Source of the DNA: Stenotrophomonas sp. SAU14A_NAIMI4_8
Lineage (GTDB): Bacteria; Pseudomonadota; Gammaproteobacteria; Xanthomonadales; Xanthomonadaceae
Length of the DNA: 64,000 nt
Assembly (NCBI RefSeq): GCF_003086695.1
Contig: NZ_CP025999.1
Location: 732,820-796,819, forward strand
Reading direction: 5' to 3'
Each line of letters starts with the position of its first letter. The first letter of the stretch is position 1. The notes below the pieces were generated by a model. That model saw only the letters and a program-made list of their open reading frames with translations, made no database searches and was not told the DNA's origin. The position numbers and the translations under genes are program-made. Of the stretch, positions 29,287 through 36,568 are shown one piece after another.

Positions 29287-29345
29287 GTAGAGTCGAGCTT
29301 GCTCGACTGTCTTTCGCGATATCAGTCGAGCAAGCTCGACTCTAC
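29287..29345. repeat. SMAG-like REP pair, copy 1
   Basis: A 59-bp head-to-head pair: GTAGAGTCGAGCTTGCTCGACTG, a 13-base spacer, then its inverse ending CTCTAC. The whole 59 bp recurs at 30150-30208. The inverse arm supplies the TAG stop codon of the adjacent minus-strand gene. Confidence 0.9.
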
Positions 29346-29755
29346 AACGCGGCGTGCAACTGCACGTCCACATACTCGGCCAACCCCCGGCACGCCAGCA
29401 GCAGCCCTTCGCGCGCACCATCGCCCATCTGCTGGCCCACCTCGCCATCCACGCGCACGCGTTCGGTGGCGTGCAACAGTTCCAGCAGGAACGTCAGTCC
29501 ACCGGTAGCGCGATCAATGCGTGCCAGCGCCAGCCGCTGCCCCGGCGTGCAGCCCCGCCCCGGCCATGGTCGGCCATCGGCTGCATCGCCCTGGCGGATC
29601 TGCTGCAGGCAGGCCTGCAGGTTGACCACACCGGGTGCGGGGCCTTCCTGCAGGCAGGTAAAGGTGTTTTCCAGCGTCGTGGCCAGGTCTTCGGGCAGAC
29701 GGGTGGCGGCCTCGCCCAAGGTGGCGAACAGGTGCGGATACTTCGATGCGGTCAT
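29342..29755 (-). CDS. small protein of unknown function, copy 1 of a tandem pair
   Basis: Protein of 137 aa starting MTASKYPHLFATLGEAATRL, mostly alpha-helical, without signal peptide or membrane segment. It has a Cys in TCLQEG and another in RGCTPGQRL, plus a C-terminal helical segment LLELLHATERVRVDGEVGQQ...GLLLACRGLAEYVD. The ATG has AAAGGACG upstream. The stop TAG is the GTAG of a REP element. A near-identical copy at 30205-30618 differs at four residues (P7Q, Q55K, A58S, A78P). Each copy has its own ~250-nt structured leader. I do not recognise the family; the general look recalls small helical proteins of unknown function found in tandem in Xanthomonadales and Pseudomonas. Confidence 0.8.
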   Translation of the reverse strand: MTASKYPHLFATLGEAATRLPEDLATTLENTFTCLQEGPAPGVVNLQACLQQIRQGDAADGRPWPGRGCTPGQRLALARIDRATGGLTFLLELLHATERVRVDGEVGQQMGDGAREGLLLACRGLAEYVDVQLHAAL

Positions 29756-30064
29756 GGCGGCGTCCTTTTGTACGAAGCAAGGGGCCGCCCCTGCAATAGT
29801 GCAAGGGCGGCGGACGGTGCGTGGCTCCAATACCGGGGACAGCTTGTTCCGGTGGGCACAGGGGCCCTCCACGCACCGCCCGCCAAAGACGCACAGACGG
29901 ATTGCCAGCCGACGCCGCTGAACAAGATAAAGCGACGCCGACTGGCAAGCGTAAACAACAAGCTGTCCTACGGGATTGGAGTCCCGTGCCACCCGTTGTC
30001 GGTGGCACCTCATCATGCGCATGAAAGCGCCGCGCCACCCATCAGAAAAGTTTGAAAGTCGAAA
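29756..30064 (-). ncRNA. structured leader RNA with pseudoknot, copy 1 (candidate)
   Basis: Upstream of the 137-aa gene, with features given in plus coordinates and read on the minus strand. H6 hairpin GTGCCACC/GGTGGCAC (29986-29993 with 30001-30008). H5 hairpin ACGGGA/TCCCGT (29970-29987). Segment V1 (29957-29968). H4 (29902-29919 with 29931-29948), 18 bp with G-U pairs only on the minus strand. H2 GGTGCGTGG/CCACGCACC (29816-29824 with 29869-29877), enclosing H3 CCGG/CCGG, whose 12-nt loop V2 (29837-29848) is the exact complement of V1. H1 CCGCCC/GGGCGG (29785-29810) just before the ribosome site. Similarity to copy 2 extends to about 30064. No known Rfam class is recognised. Confidence 0.75.
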
Positions 30065-30149
30065 ACGCACGAATCGCCGGACGTCCTTCGGAGCTTCGTC
30101 AGCGACTGGTCGATTGTGTCACCATGCGCCGCTGCCGTTCGCGGTACCC

Positions 30150-30208
30150 GTAGAGTCGAGCTTGCTCGACTGTCTTTCGCGATATCAGTCGAGCAAGCTC
30201 GACTCTAC
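30150..30208. repeat. SMAG-like REP pair, copy 2
   Basis: Identical in sequence to 29287-29345. It marks the boundary of the second copy of the duplicated unit and supplies the TAG stop of the second 137-aa gene. Confidence 0.9.
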
Positions 30209-30618
30209 AACGCGGCGTGCAACTGCACGTCCACATATTCGGCCAACCCCCGGCACGCCAGCAGCAGTCCCTCGCGCGCACCATCGCCCATCTGTTGGCC
30301 CACCTCGCCATCCACGCGCACGCGTTCGGTGGCGTGCAAAAGTTCCAGCAGGAACGTCAGTCCACCGGTAGCGCGATCAATGCGTGGCAGCGCCAGGCGC
30401 TGCCCCGGTGTGCAGCCCCGCCCCGGCCACGGTCGGCCATCTGCTGAATCCCCCTTGCGGATCTGCTGCAGGCAGGCCTGCAGATTGACCACACCGGGTG
30501 CCGGGCCTTCCTGCAGGCAGGTAAAGGTGTTTTCCAGCGTCGTGGCCAGGTCTTCGGGCAGGCGCGTAGCGGCTTCGCCCAGCGTGGCGAACAGGTGCTG
30601 ATACTTCGATGCGGTCAT
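30205..30618 (-). CDS. small protein of unknown function, copy 2 of a tandem pair
   Basis: Protein of 137 aa, 133 residues identical to copy 1 at 29342-29755. Start context (AAAGGACGCCGCC then ATG) and the REP-derived TAG stop are the same. The high identity means a recent duplication or gene conversion, while the leader upstream has diverged at one specific helix. No domain is recognised. Both genes sit inside the fimbrial region, between the plus-strand pilin gene and the third adhesin. Confidence 0.8.
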   Translation of the reverse strand: MTASKYQHLFATLGEAATRLPEDLATTLENTFTCLQEGPAPGVVNLQACLQQIRKGDSADGRPWPGRGCTPGQRLALPRIDRATGGLTFLLELLHATERVRVDGEVGQQMGDGAREGLLLACRGLAEYVDVQLHAAL

Positions 30619-30927
30619 GGCGGCGTCCTTTTGTACGAAGCAAGGGGCCGCCCCTGCAGTAGTGCAAGGGCGGCGGACGGTGCGTGGTTCCAATACCGGA
30701 GGTTGATGCGAAACGCCGGCGGGCACGGGGCCCCCACGCACCGCCCGCCATGGACATGCGGACGGATTGCCTGCCGACGCCGCTGAACAGGAAAAGCGGC
30801 GCCGACAGGCAAGCGTAAACAACGCATCAACCTAACGGGATTGGAAGCCCGTGCCACCCGTTGTCGATGGCACCTCATCATGCGCATGAAAGCGCCGCGC
30901 TACCCATCAGAAAAGTTTGAAAGTCGA
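30619..30927 (-). ncRNA. structured leader RNA with pseudoknot, copy 2 (candidate)
   Basis: Same layout as copy 1. H6 at 30851-30873, with one pair changed to a G-U on the minus strand. H5 at 30835-30852. V1 at 30823-30833 (CGCATCAACCT). H4 arms at 30767-30784 and 30795-30812. H2 at 30679-30687 with 30734-30742. H3 CCGG arms at 30696-30699 and 30716-30719, holding V2 (30700-30710, AGGTTGATGCG). H1 at 30648-30673. V1 and V2 are exact complements over 11 bp but share no sequence with their counterparts in copy 1. H4 has an A-T to T-A exchange at its sixth pair relative to copy 1. Similarity to copy 1 ends near 30940. The following ~195 bases up to the adhesin start hold no other feature I can name. 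Confidence 0.75.
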
Positions 30928-31135
30928 AACCACGCGAATCGATCCGCTCTGTCGCGTATCGCGCCGGATTGTGGTCATAAGCGTCATAGCGCGCCGCGAC
31001 GGAGGGTGTTGGGCTCGATCACATCGGCATATGCACTTCGGGCGTGTGTTCAGCACACTTCGCAACAAATTGCATGGTCCACGCTCGCCAACGACGGCAC
31101 CATGCAAGCCCTTTCTTCCTTCCCTTGGAGCCAAG

Positions 31136-32083
31136 ATGGGCAGTGCCCCCTACCTTGCGCGCGCACTGGTGTTGGTCGCACTGGCCTCGTCCGCCTTTGC
31201 CGTGCATGCGGTGTGTGTTCCGGATACTCCCAGCGTGACGTACGCGCAGACCGTGCCCGTGCGCTTCGTGCAGGAACCTGACGTGTTGCTGTACGAGGCC
31301 GGCAGTTCCACGATCACCCTGCGCTGCGATGCGGGCGAAGAACTCATCGTGGCACCTCGGCTGATGGGCTTGAGGTATGTGCGCGACATCGACGGCTGGC
31401 CGGCATTTGAGACGAGCCCGGATTCTCCGTTGGTGCAGCTGCTGATTGATGCCCTGCCATTGGACGGGAGCGAAGGCATGGAGCCTTGGCCGATCGATCC
31501 GCTGAATGATTCCACGTACTCGATCGGAAGCGGCACGGGCGGTTCGGAATTCAGGTTCAGGCTGCACTTCTTTTCCCGCGGTGGCCCAATGCGCCCGCAG
31601 CTGCAACGCGCGCTGGGCTCGGTGCAGGTACAGGGCAGCGGGGGGATGGGTGAGTTCCACTTCGAGATCGGCTATGAATTCCAGGGCACCACCTGTGCGT
31701 TGATGGATGCCAGTCCGGTGCTTGATCCGATCCGTGCCGATGTACTGGATGCCACCGGCACCGGTGGCGAGAAGGATTTCACCGTGCAGATGGACTGTGG
31801 TGTGCCGGGTCGTCCGGTGTCGCTCGAGATCCATGACGCCAGTGATCGCAGCAACAGCAGTGACATCCTGGCGCCCGCAGCGGGCACCAGCGCGCAGGGT
31901 GTGGGCCTGCAGGTGCTGTACAACGGCCTGACGCTGCCGATGGGCCGGGTCTGGGCGCATACCGATTCCACTGGGGCCAGCGAACGCATTCCGTTCACCG
32001 CGCGCTATATCCGCCTGCCCAGCGAGCCGCTGTTGGCGGGGGAGATTGTTGGGCAGGCGGTGCTGGTGGCGAACTATTACTGA
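31136..32083 (+). CDS. fimbrial adhesin-like protein (third paralogue)
   Basis: Protein of 315 aa. ATG with GGAG upstream and a signal peptide ending VHA (about residue 24). Same plan as the genes at 22616 and 25080: an N-terminal lectin-like domain (LMGLRYVRDIDGWPAFETSPDSPLV...), then a pilin domain beginning TCALMDASPVLDPIRADVL and ending GQAVLVANYY. It lies alone, 1.9 kb beyond the fimbrial operon and behind the duplicated small-protein units. It has no chaperone or usher of its own and probably uses those of the nearby locus. Confidence 0.82.
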   Translation: MGSAPYLARALVLVALASSAFAVHAVCVPDTPSVTYAQTVPVRFVQEPDVLLYEAGSSTITLRCDAGEELIVAPRLMGLRYVRDIDGWPAFETSPDSPLVQLLIDALPLDGSEGMEPWPIDPLNDSTYSIGSGTGGSEFRFRLHFFSRGGPMRPQLQRALGSVQVQGSGGMGEFHFEIGYEFQGTTCALMDASPVLDPIRADVLDATGTGGEKDFTVQMDCGVPGRPVSLEIHDASDRSNSSDILAPAAGTSAQGVGLQVLYNGLTLPMGRVWAHTDSTGASERIPFTARYIRLPSEPLLAGEIVGQAVLVANYY

Positions 32084-32169
32084 ACGGTCATTGGTCGTTT
32101 CTGTAGCAACCCAGCAGCTGTCGCCGTTGCCGCTTGTTCGCCCTGCCATCGATTTCGATGATGGATGGC

Positions 32170-34140
32170 ATGTCCACATCCCCAGCCGTCCACAATCCCT
32201 TGATCGATGGCCTGCGCGCACTGGCCGTGCTCGCCGTCGTCGTTTTCCACATAGACGCTGCTTGGTTACCCGGTGGCTTCACCGGCGTGGACATGTTCTT
32301 CGTCATTTCCGGCTTCGTGATCAGCCAGGCATTGGCGTCGCGTGCAGCGCAGCCAGCAGGCGTTCTGCTGCTGGACTTCTATCGGCGCCGGGTGCTGCGG
32401 CTGTTGCCAGGGCTGCTGGTGATGTTGATGGCCACGTTCATCCTGTCGGCCCTGCTCATTCCGCGTGCGTGGCGCAACGAGCAGTTCGACCAGACCGGAT
32501 GGGCCGCGCTGCTTGGCCTCAGTAACGTGGTGCTGTCCGGCCAGCAGGACAGCTACTTCTCACCCGGCGCCGAGCTCAATCCGTTCCTGCATACCTGGAC
32601 ACTGGGCGTGGAAGAGCAGTTCTATCTGATCTTCCCGCTGCTGTTCCTGGTTTGGCTGCGCGGCCGCGAGCACTGGTGGCGGGCACGGGCGTTGTTGCCG
32701 GTACTCACCCTGCTGTCGTTGTTGTGGGCGGGGTGGCAGGCACAGGCTGCACCGACCGCGGCGTTCTACCTGCTGCCGTCGCGGTTCTGGGAACTGGCGG
32801 CCGGTGCGCTGCTGTACCAGTGGATGCAAACGCGCGCGGGTGGTCGGCATGCGAACGTTGTGGCGGCCGCAGGTCTGGCATTGCTGGTGGTCGGCGTCTG
32901 GATCGCCCCGCATCTGCCGATGCCGGTGCCAGGTGTGCTGGCCACTGTGGTCGGCACGCTGCTGCTGTTGGCCGGTGTTTCCCGGCAGGCAGGTGGCGAT
33001 ATCGCCCGGGGCTTGGGCTGGACGCCGTTGGTGTACCTGGGGCGTCTGTCGTACGCGCTGTATCTGTGGCACTGGCCGCTGCTTGTGCTGCTGCGCTGGA
33101 CCTATGGGCTGCAGGGCGCGGCATTGTGGCTGTACCCACTTCTGCTGCTGGTGGTGTCGGCCGCGTCCTATCACCTGGTTGAACAGCCGCTGCGGCACGC
33201 CGGGCCCTTGCTGCGCTGGGCGCCGATGAAGACCCTGGCATCGGCGGTGCTGCTGGTAGCGCTGTGTGGCGTGGGCGCTTGGGCCAGCGTGGAGTACCAC
33301 GAGCGGATCTCGCTCAGTGTGACCCGTGACAGCCATGCCTGGCAGGCGCGCCGCTACCCGGCCTGGCGGCCGCTGGAGGCGGTTGCGGCGCCGAGCCTTG
33401 AGGGACGACGCCTCTTTGTGGCCGGCGATTCGCACGCGGCCGCCTATCGCACCATGACCAGCATGGTGGCGCGGCAGACCGGCATGGAAGTGCATCAGAG
33501 CGACCAGGGCGGCTGCAGCTTCGTGAACCTGCAGCGGGCCAGCCCGGCCGACTGCCAGAGCTTCATCGAGCAGGCGCTTTCGCAGATCGAAAGCGAGGCG
33601 CGACCGGGTGACATCGTGCTGCTGGCGGCGCTGCGTATGCCCGAGCTGCGTGGTTTCGATTGGGCGCAGCAAGATGACCAGAAGGTCTACCGGAACCTGC
33701 TGGCCCGACAGACAACGGCCGACGCCCAGGCTGCACACGAAGAAGCCGAACGCGTGCTGCAGCGGTTGCAGGTGCTCGGTGTGCAGGTGGTGATCGACGC
33801 GCCATTGCCGCTGTTCAAGGCAGGCGCCTACCGCTGCTCGGATTGGTTCAATCGCATGAATCCTGCATGTACCGGTGGCCTGCAGATGGTCCGCGCCGAT
33901 CTGGAAATGCTGCGCGCGCCGCAGATGGCATTGCTGGCCGAACTGGCCGCGCGCTATCCCGCATTGACCGTGTGGGACCCGCTGCCGCTGCTCTGCGGGC
34001 CCGACGTATGCTCAGCAGTGGAAGAAGGCCAGCCCCTCTTCTTCGACAACGACCACCTGAGCGGGCACGGCAACCGCGTGCTGCTGCCGCACTTCCGCCA
34101 GCTGCTGATCGACACCGTAGAGTCGAGCTTGCTCGACTGA
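32170..34140 (+). CDS. membrane acyltransferase with SGNH domain (OafA/AT3-SGNH type)
   Basis: Protein of 656 aa. An N-terminal acyltransferase-3 domain with ~10 membrane helices (LIDGLRALAVLAVVVFHI, FFVISGFVIS, TWTLGVEEQFYLIFPLL) is followed by a periplasmic SGNH domain (RLFVAGDSHAAAYRTM at about residue 410; catalytic DNDHLSGHGN near the end). Such proteins acetylate O-antigen or other surface glycans. The ATG at 32170 is chosen for the GGATGG upstream; ATGs at 32158 and 32161 are alternatives. The last codons (TVESSLLD and stop) are made of SMAG repeat sequence, so the natural C-terminus may have been shifted. Confidence 0.88.
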   Translation: MSTSPAVHNPLIDGLRALAVLAVVVFHIDAAWLPGGFTGVDMFFVISGFVISQALASRAAQPAGVLLLDFYRRRVLRLLPGLLVMLMATFILSALLIPRAWRNEQFDQTGWAALLGLSNVVLSGQQDSYFSPGAELNPFLHTWTLGVEEQFYLIFPLLFLVWLRGREHWWRARALLPVLTLLSLLWAGWQAQAAPTAAFYLLPSRFWELAAGALLYQWMQTRAGGRHANVVAAAGLALLVVGVWIAPHLPMPVPGVLATVVGTLLLLAGVSRQAGGDIARGLGWTPLVYLGRLSYALYLWHWPLLVLLRWTYGLQGAALWLYPLLLLVVSAASYHLVEQPLRHAGPLLRWAPMKTLASAVLLVALCGVGAWASVEYHERISLSVTRDSHAWQARRYPAWRPLEAVAAPSLEGRRLFVAGDSHAAAYRTMTSMVARQTGMEVHQSDQGGCSFVNLQRASPADCQSFIEQALSQIESEARPGDIVLLAALRMPELRGFDWAQQDDQKVYRNLLARQTTADAQAAHEEAERVLQRLQVLGVQVVIDAPLPLFKAGAYRCSDWFNRMNPACTGGLQMVRADLEMLRAPQMALLAELAARYPALTVWDPLPLLCGPDVCSAVEEGQPLFFDNDHLSGHGNRVLLPHFRQLLIDTVESSLLD

Positions 34141-34170
34141 TCTTCTGTAGAGCCGACCCATGCTCGGCTG
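34117..34170. repeat. two SMAG-like GTAG palindromes at the 3' end of the acyltransferase gene
   Basis: GTAGAGTCGAGCTTGCTCGACTG at 34117-34139 overlaps the coding end and contributes the last residues. GTAGAGCCGACCCATGCTCGGCTG follows at 34147-34170. Both point the same way. Confidence 0.85.
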
Positions 34171-34186
34171 CTCTTGCATAGATGAT

Positions 34187-34226
34187 GGGGTCAGAGCCCA
34201 TCGCCGTTGCGATGGGATCCGACCCC
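34187..34226. repeat. GGGGTC-family palindrome in a convergent junction
   Basis: A 40-bp element, GGGGTCAGAGCCCATCGCC..GCGATGGGATCCGACCCC, ending 14 bases from the stop of the convergent FAD-oxidase gene. Confidence 0.85.
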
Positions 34227-34239
34227 GATCAATCACGCA

Positions 34240-35625
34240 TCACGCCGGCGGCAACACCTTGCCCGGGTTGAGAATCCCATCCGGATCCAGCGCGGCCTTG
34301 ATCGCGCGCATGGTTGCCAAGGTGGCCGGGCTGAACGCCTGCGCCATGAAATCGCGCTTGGCCAATCCGATGCCATGCTCGCCGGACAACGTGCCACCCA
34401 GTGCCAGCGTCAGTTCGAAGATCTTCGGCAGCGCGGCGTGTGCGCGTGCGTTCTCGTCGGCATCATCGGGGTGATAGAGGATGTTGACGTGCAGGTTGCC
34501 GTTGCCGGCATGACCGAAGGTGACGATGGTCAGCGTGTACTCGCGTGCCAATGCCTGCACCCCGGCCACCAGGTCCGGAATGCGCGACACCGGCACCACC
34601 ACGTCTTCATTGATCTTGCCCGGTGCGACGGTGCGCAGCGCCGGCGACAACGCCTTGCGTGCCGCCCAGAGCTGGTCACGCGCGCGGCCTTCCATCGCTA
34701 CGTCCAGTTCGATCATGCTGTCGCCCTCGGCCGCGGTGGCCAGCGCCTGCAGCAGGTAGGGCAGGGTGTCGTGGTCACCATCGGCTTCAACCAGCAGCAT
34801 CGCGCCGGCTTCCGGCACCTCGGCGCCGTTCAAGCGCAACAACTCCAGGCTGCGTGCATCCACGAATTCCAGACGCGTGGGCACCACCGGTTGCGACATC
34901 AGTCGCGATACGGCTGCGGCGGCCGCATCAGCATCGCGGTACAGCACGCGCAGGCCGGCCTGGCTGACCGGCAGCGGGGTCAGTTTCAAGGTGGCTTCCA
35001 CGATCAGGGCCAGGGTGCCTTCGCTGCCCACCAGCAGGTGGGTGAGGTCGTAGCCGGTGGAATCCTTGGTGTAGGCACCGCCGCAGCGGATCACCTCGCC
35101 GGTACCGGTGACCGCCACCAGGCCGAGCACGTTGTCTCGGCTGGTGCCGTACTTCACCGCGCGCGGGCCACCGGCATTGCAGGCCAGGTTGCCGCCCACG
35201 CTGCAGATCTCCGCGCTGGACGGGTCCGGTGCCCAGAACAGGCCATGCGGCGCAAGCGCCTGCTGCAGGGTGCCGTTCAATACGCCGGGCTGCACCACGG
35301 CGCAGCGGTCGCCCGCGCGGATCTCGACGATGCGGTCCATGCGGGTGAACGACAGCACGATGCTGCCCGGCAGCGGCACCGCCGCACCCGTGGTGCCGGT
35401 GCCGGCGCCGCGCGCGACCAGTGCCACGCCATGCGCACGGCACACGCGCACCAGCGCCTGCACCTGTTCGATATCGGCTGGCAGCGCAACGGCCGCCGGG
35501 CGCTGCCGGCGCCAGGAATTGTCCTGCGCGTTCGTTTCCAGCGCGTTGTCATCCATGCGCCAGCCCTCCGCGCCCAGCAGGACGGACAGTTCGGCAACCA
35601 GGGCGGCGGGCAGGGCAGTACTCAT
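34240..35625 (-). CDS. FAD-linked 2-hydroxyacid oxidase/dehydrogenase (GlcD/D-lactate dehydrogenase-like)
   Basis: Flavoenzyme of 461 aa. FAD-binding type 4 domain: VARGAGTGTTGAAVPLPGSIVLS and SVGGNLACNAGGPRAVKYGTSRDNVLGL. C-terminal FAD-oxidase domain with FGHAGNGNLHVNI and GTLSGEHGIGLAKRDF, whose His residues belong to the active site. It oxidises a 2-hydroxyacid such as D-lactate, glycolate or D-2-hydroxyglutarate; the substrate cannot be fixed from the sequence. The ATG overlaps the stop of the upstream YdjM-like gene (ATGA), which suggests coupling. Confidence 0.9.
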   Translation of the reverse strand: MSTALPAALVAELSVLLGAEGWRMDDNALETNAQDNSWRRQRPAAVALPADIEQVQALVRVCRAHGVALVARGAGTGTTGAAVPLPGSIVLSFTRMDRIVEIRAGDRCAVVQPGVLNGTLQQALAPHGLFWAPDPSSAEICSVGGNLACNAGGPRAVKYGTSRDNVLGLVAVTGTGEVIRCGGAYTKDSTGYDLTHLLVGSEGTLALIVEATLKLTPLPVSQAGLRVLYRDADAAAAAVSRLMSQPVVPTRLEFVDARSLELLRLNGAEVPEAGAMLLVEADGDHDTLPYLLQALATAAEGDSMIELDVAMEGRARDQLWAARKALSPALRTVAPGKINEDVVVPVSRIPDLVAGVQALAREYTLTIVTFGHAGNGNLHVNILYHPDDADENARAHAALPKIFELTLALGGTLSGEHGIGLAKRDFMAQAFSPATLATMRAIKAALDPDGILNPGKVLPPA

Positions 35626-36200
35626 GACGGTTCTCGCGGGACAGCAGGGGCGGGTTGAATCAACTTCCAGGCAATAACAGCACCGGCCAGCGGCAGCCAC
35701 ACCCAGCACAGTTCCGATAGCAGCGTGGCCACGCCACGTGCGCTGAAGAACTGCGGCGCGAAGGGCGATACGCGGATCGGCCGCCACGGTGCGAAGAAGC
35801 GCTGTTCGCTCCACGGCCAGGCCAAGGCAACGCCCAGGCCGCCGGAGGTCATGGCGTCGAGCAGGGGATGGCTGGCCGCGCAGACGAAGACGAATACCGC
35901 CGCCTGTACGGTGGACGCCACCGTTGGCCCTCGCTGGGTAGGTGCCAACCTTGGTTGGCACAGGAGGCACCACAACGCTGCCAACATCGCCAGCACGCCG
36001 GCAAACAGCAGCGAATGACTGGCCCCGCGATGCCCGAACGCATCGGCATAGGGAATGTGCAGCACGAACGCCAGCACATCGGCATCGGGCAGCATCGCCG
36101 CCACCACGCCGGCGGCCAGCAGCCACGCTGGAATGCGGCCGCGATCAGCGGCGCACCACAAAGCCAGCGGCACGGCGGCGTGGGTGATGATCGAAGGCAT
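35622..36200 (-). CDS. YdjM-like membrane-bound metal-dependent hydrolase (DUF457) with a REP insertion
   Basis: Membrane protein of 192 aa. Family features are [14 protein letters not shown] at the start, LPDADVLAF (~residues 37-45), HRGASHSLLF (~57-66) with metal-binding His/Asp, and SHPLLDAMTSGGLGVAL. E. coli YdjM belongs here and is membrane bound; the true substrate is unknown. Residues ~80-88 (LCQPRLAPT) are encoded by a complete SMAG-type repeat lying in frame in a loop between helices. The ATG at 36200 gives the family-typical N-terminus. It overlaps the FAD-oxidase start by 4 bases. Confidence 0.85.
   Translation of the reverse strand: MPSIITHAAVPLALWCAADRGRIPAWLLAAGVVAAMLPDADVLAFVLHIPYADAFGHRGASHSLLFAGVLAMLAALWCLLCQPRLAPTQRGPTVASTVQAAVFVFVCAASHPLLDAMTSGGLGVALAWPWSEQRFFAPWRPIRVSPFAPQFFSARGVATLLSELCWVWLPLAGAVIAWKLIQPAPAVPREPS
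35938..35961. repeat. SMAG-like GTAG palindrome inside a coding sequence
   Basis: GTAGGTGCCAACC..GGTTGGCAC, the same subtype as the intergenic copies at 13878, 20977 and 22044, here within the YdjM-like gene and translated in frame on the minus strand. Confidence 0.9.
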
Positions 36201-36568
36201 CAGCAGTCGTCCAAGCGGAAGGCATCGCGCAGCCAAGACAGCTGCGGCGGTTCACCCGTAGCTTCCACCACATCAAAGCGGCAAGGCGCGTTGGCCAGGG
36301 CAGGGTGTTCCTGCAGGTAGAGCTGCGCGGCATGGGCCAGGCGCCGGCACTTGCGCGCGTCGATTGAAGCAGCACCGCCACCGAAGTCCGAACGTGCGCG
36401 GTAGCGCACTTCCACGAACACCACGGTGCCGGCGTCTTCCATCACCAGGTCCAGTTCGCCGCCGCGGTAGCGCACGTTGCGCGCGCGCGGCTGCAGGCCG
36501 GCCTGTTGCAGGTGCTGCTCGGCGGCGGCTTCCACCGCCGAGCCCCGTTGCAGATGCTCAGCGACCAC
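36200..36568 (-). CDS. yraN: YraN family protein (UPF0102, endonuclease-like fold)
   Basis: Protein of ~122 aa. The restriction-endonuclease-like motif [22 protein letters not shown] is complete (Asp, Glu-X-Arg). [20 protein letters not shown] at the N-terminus and the [17 protein letters not shown] helix (seen as [10 protein letters not shown]) are typical. No ATG is in frame at a sensible place; a GTG at 36568 overlaps the lpoA stop by 11 bases and gives a family-like length. The yraN-lpoA-rsmI neighbourhood matches yraN-yraM-yraL of E. coli. The biochemical role is not established. Confidence 0.9.
   Translation of the reverse strand: MVAEHLQRGSAVEAAAEQHLQQAGLQPRARNVRYRGGELDLVMEDAGTVVFVEVRYRARSDFGGGAASIDARKCRRLAHAAQLYLQEHPALANAPCRFDVVEATGEPPQLSWLRDAFRLDDC

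Noticed and set aside
29970..29993. ACGGGATTGGAGTCCCGT hairpin followed by GCCA, resembling a tRNA T-arm and acceptor end
   Set aside because: No D-arm, anticodon arm or matching acceptor strand is present at tRNA spacing. It fits better as helix H5 of the leader RNA.
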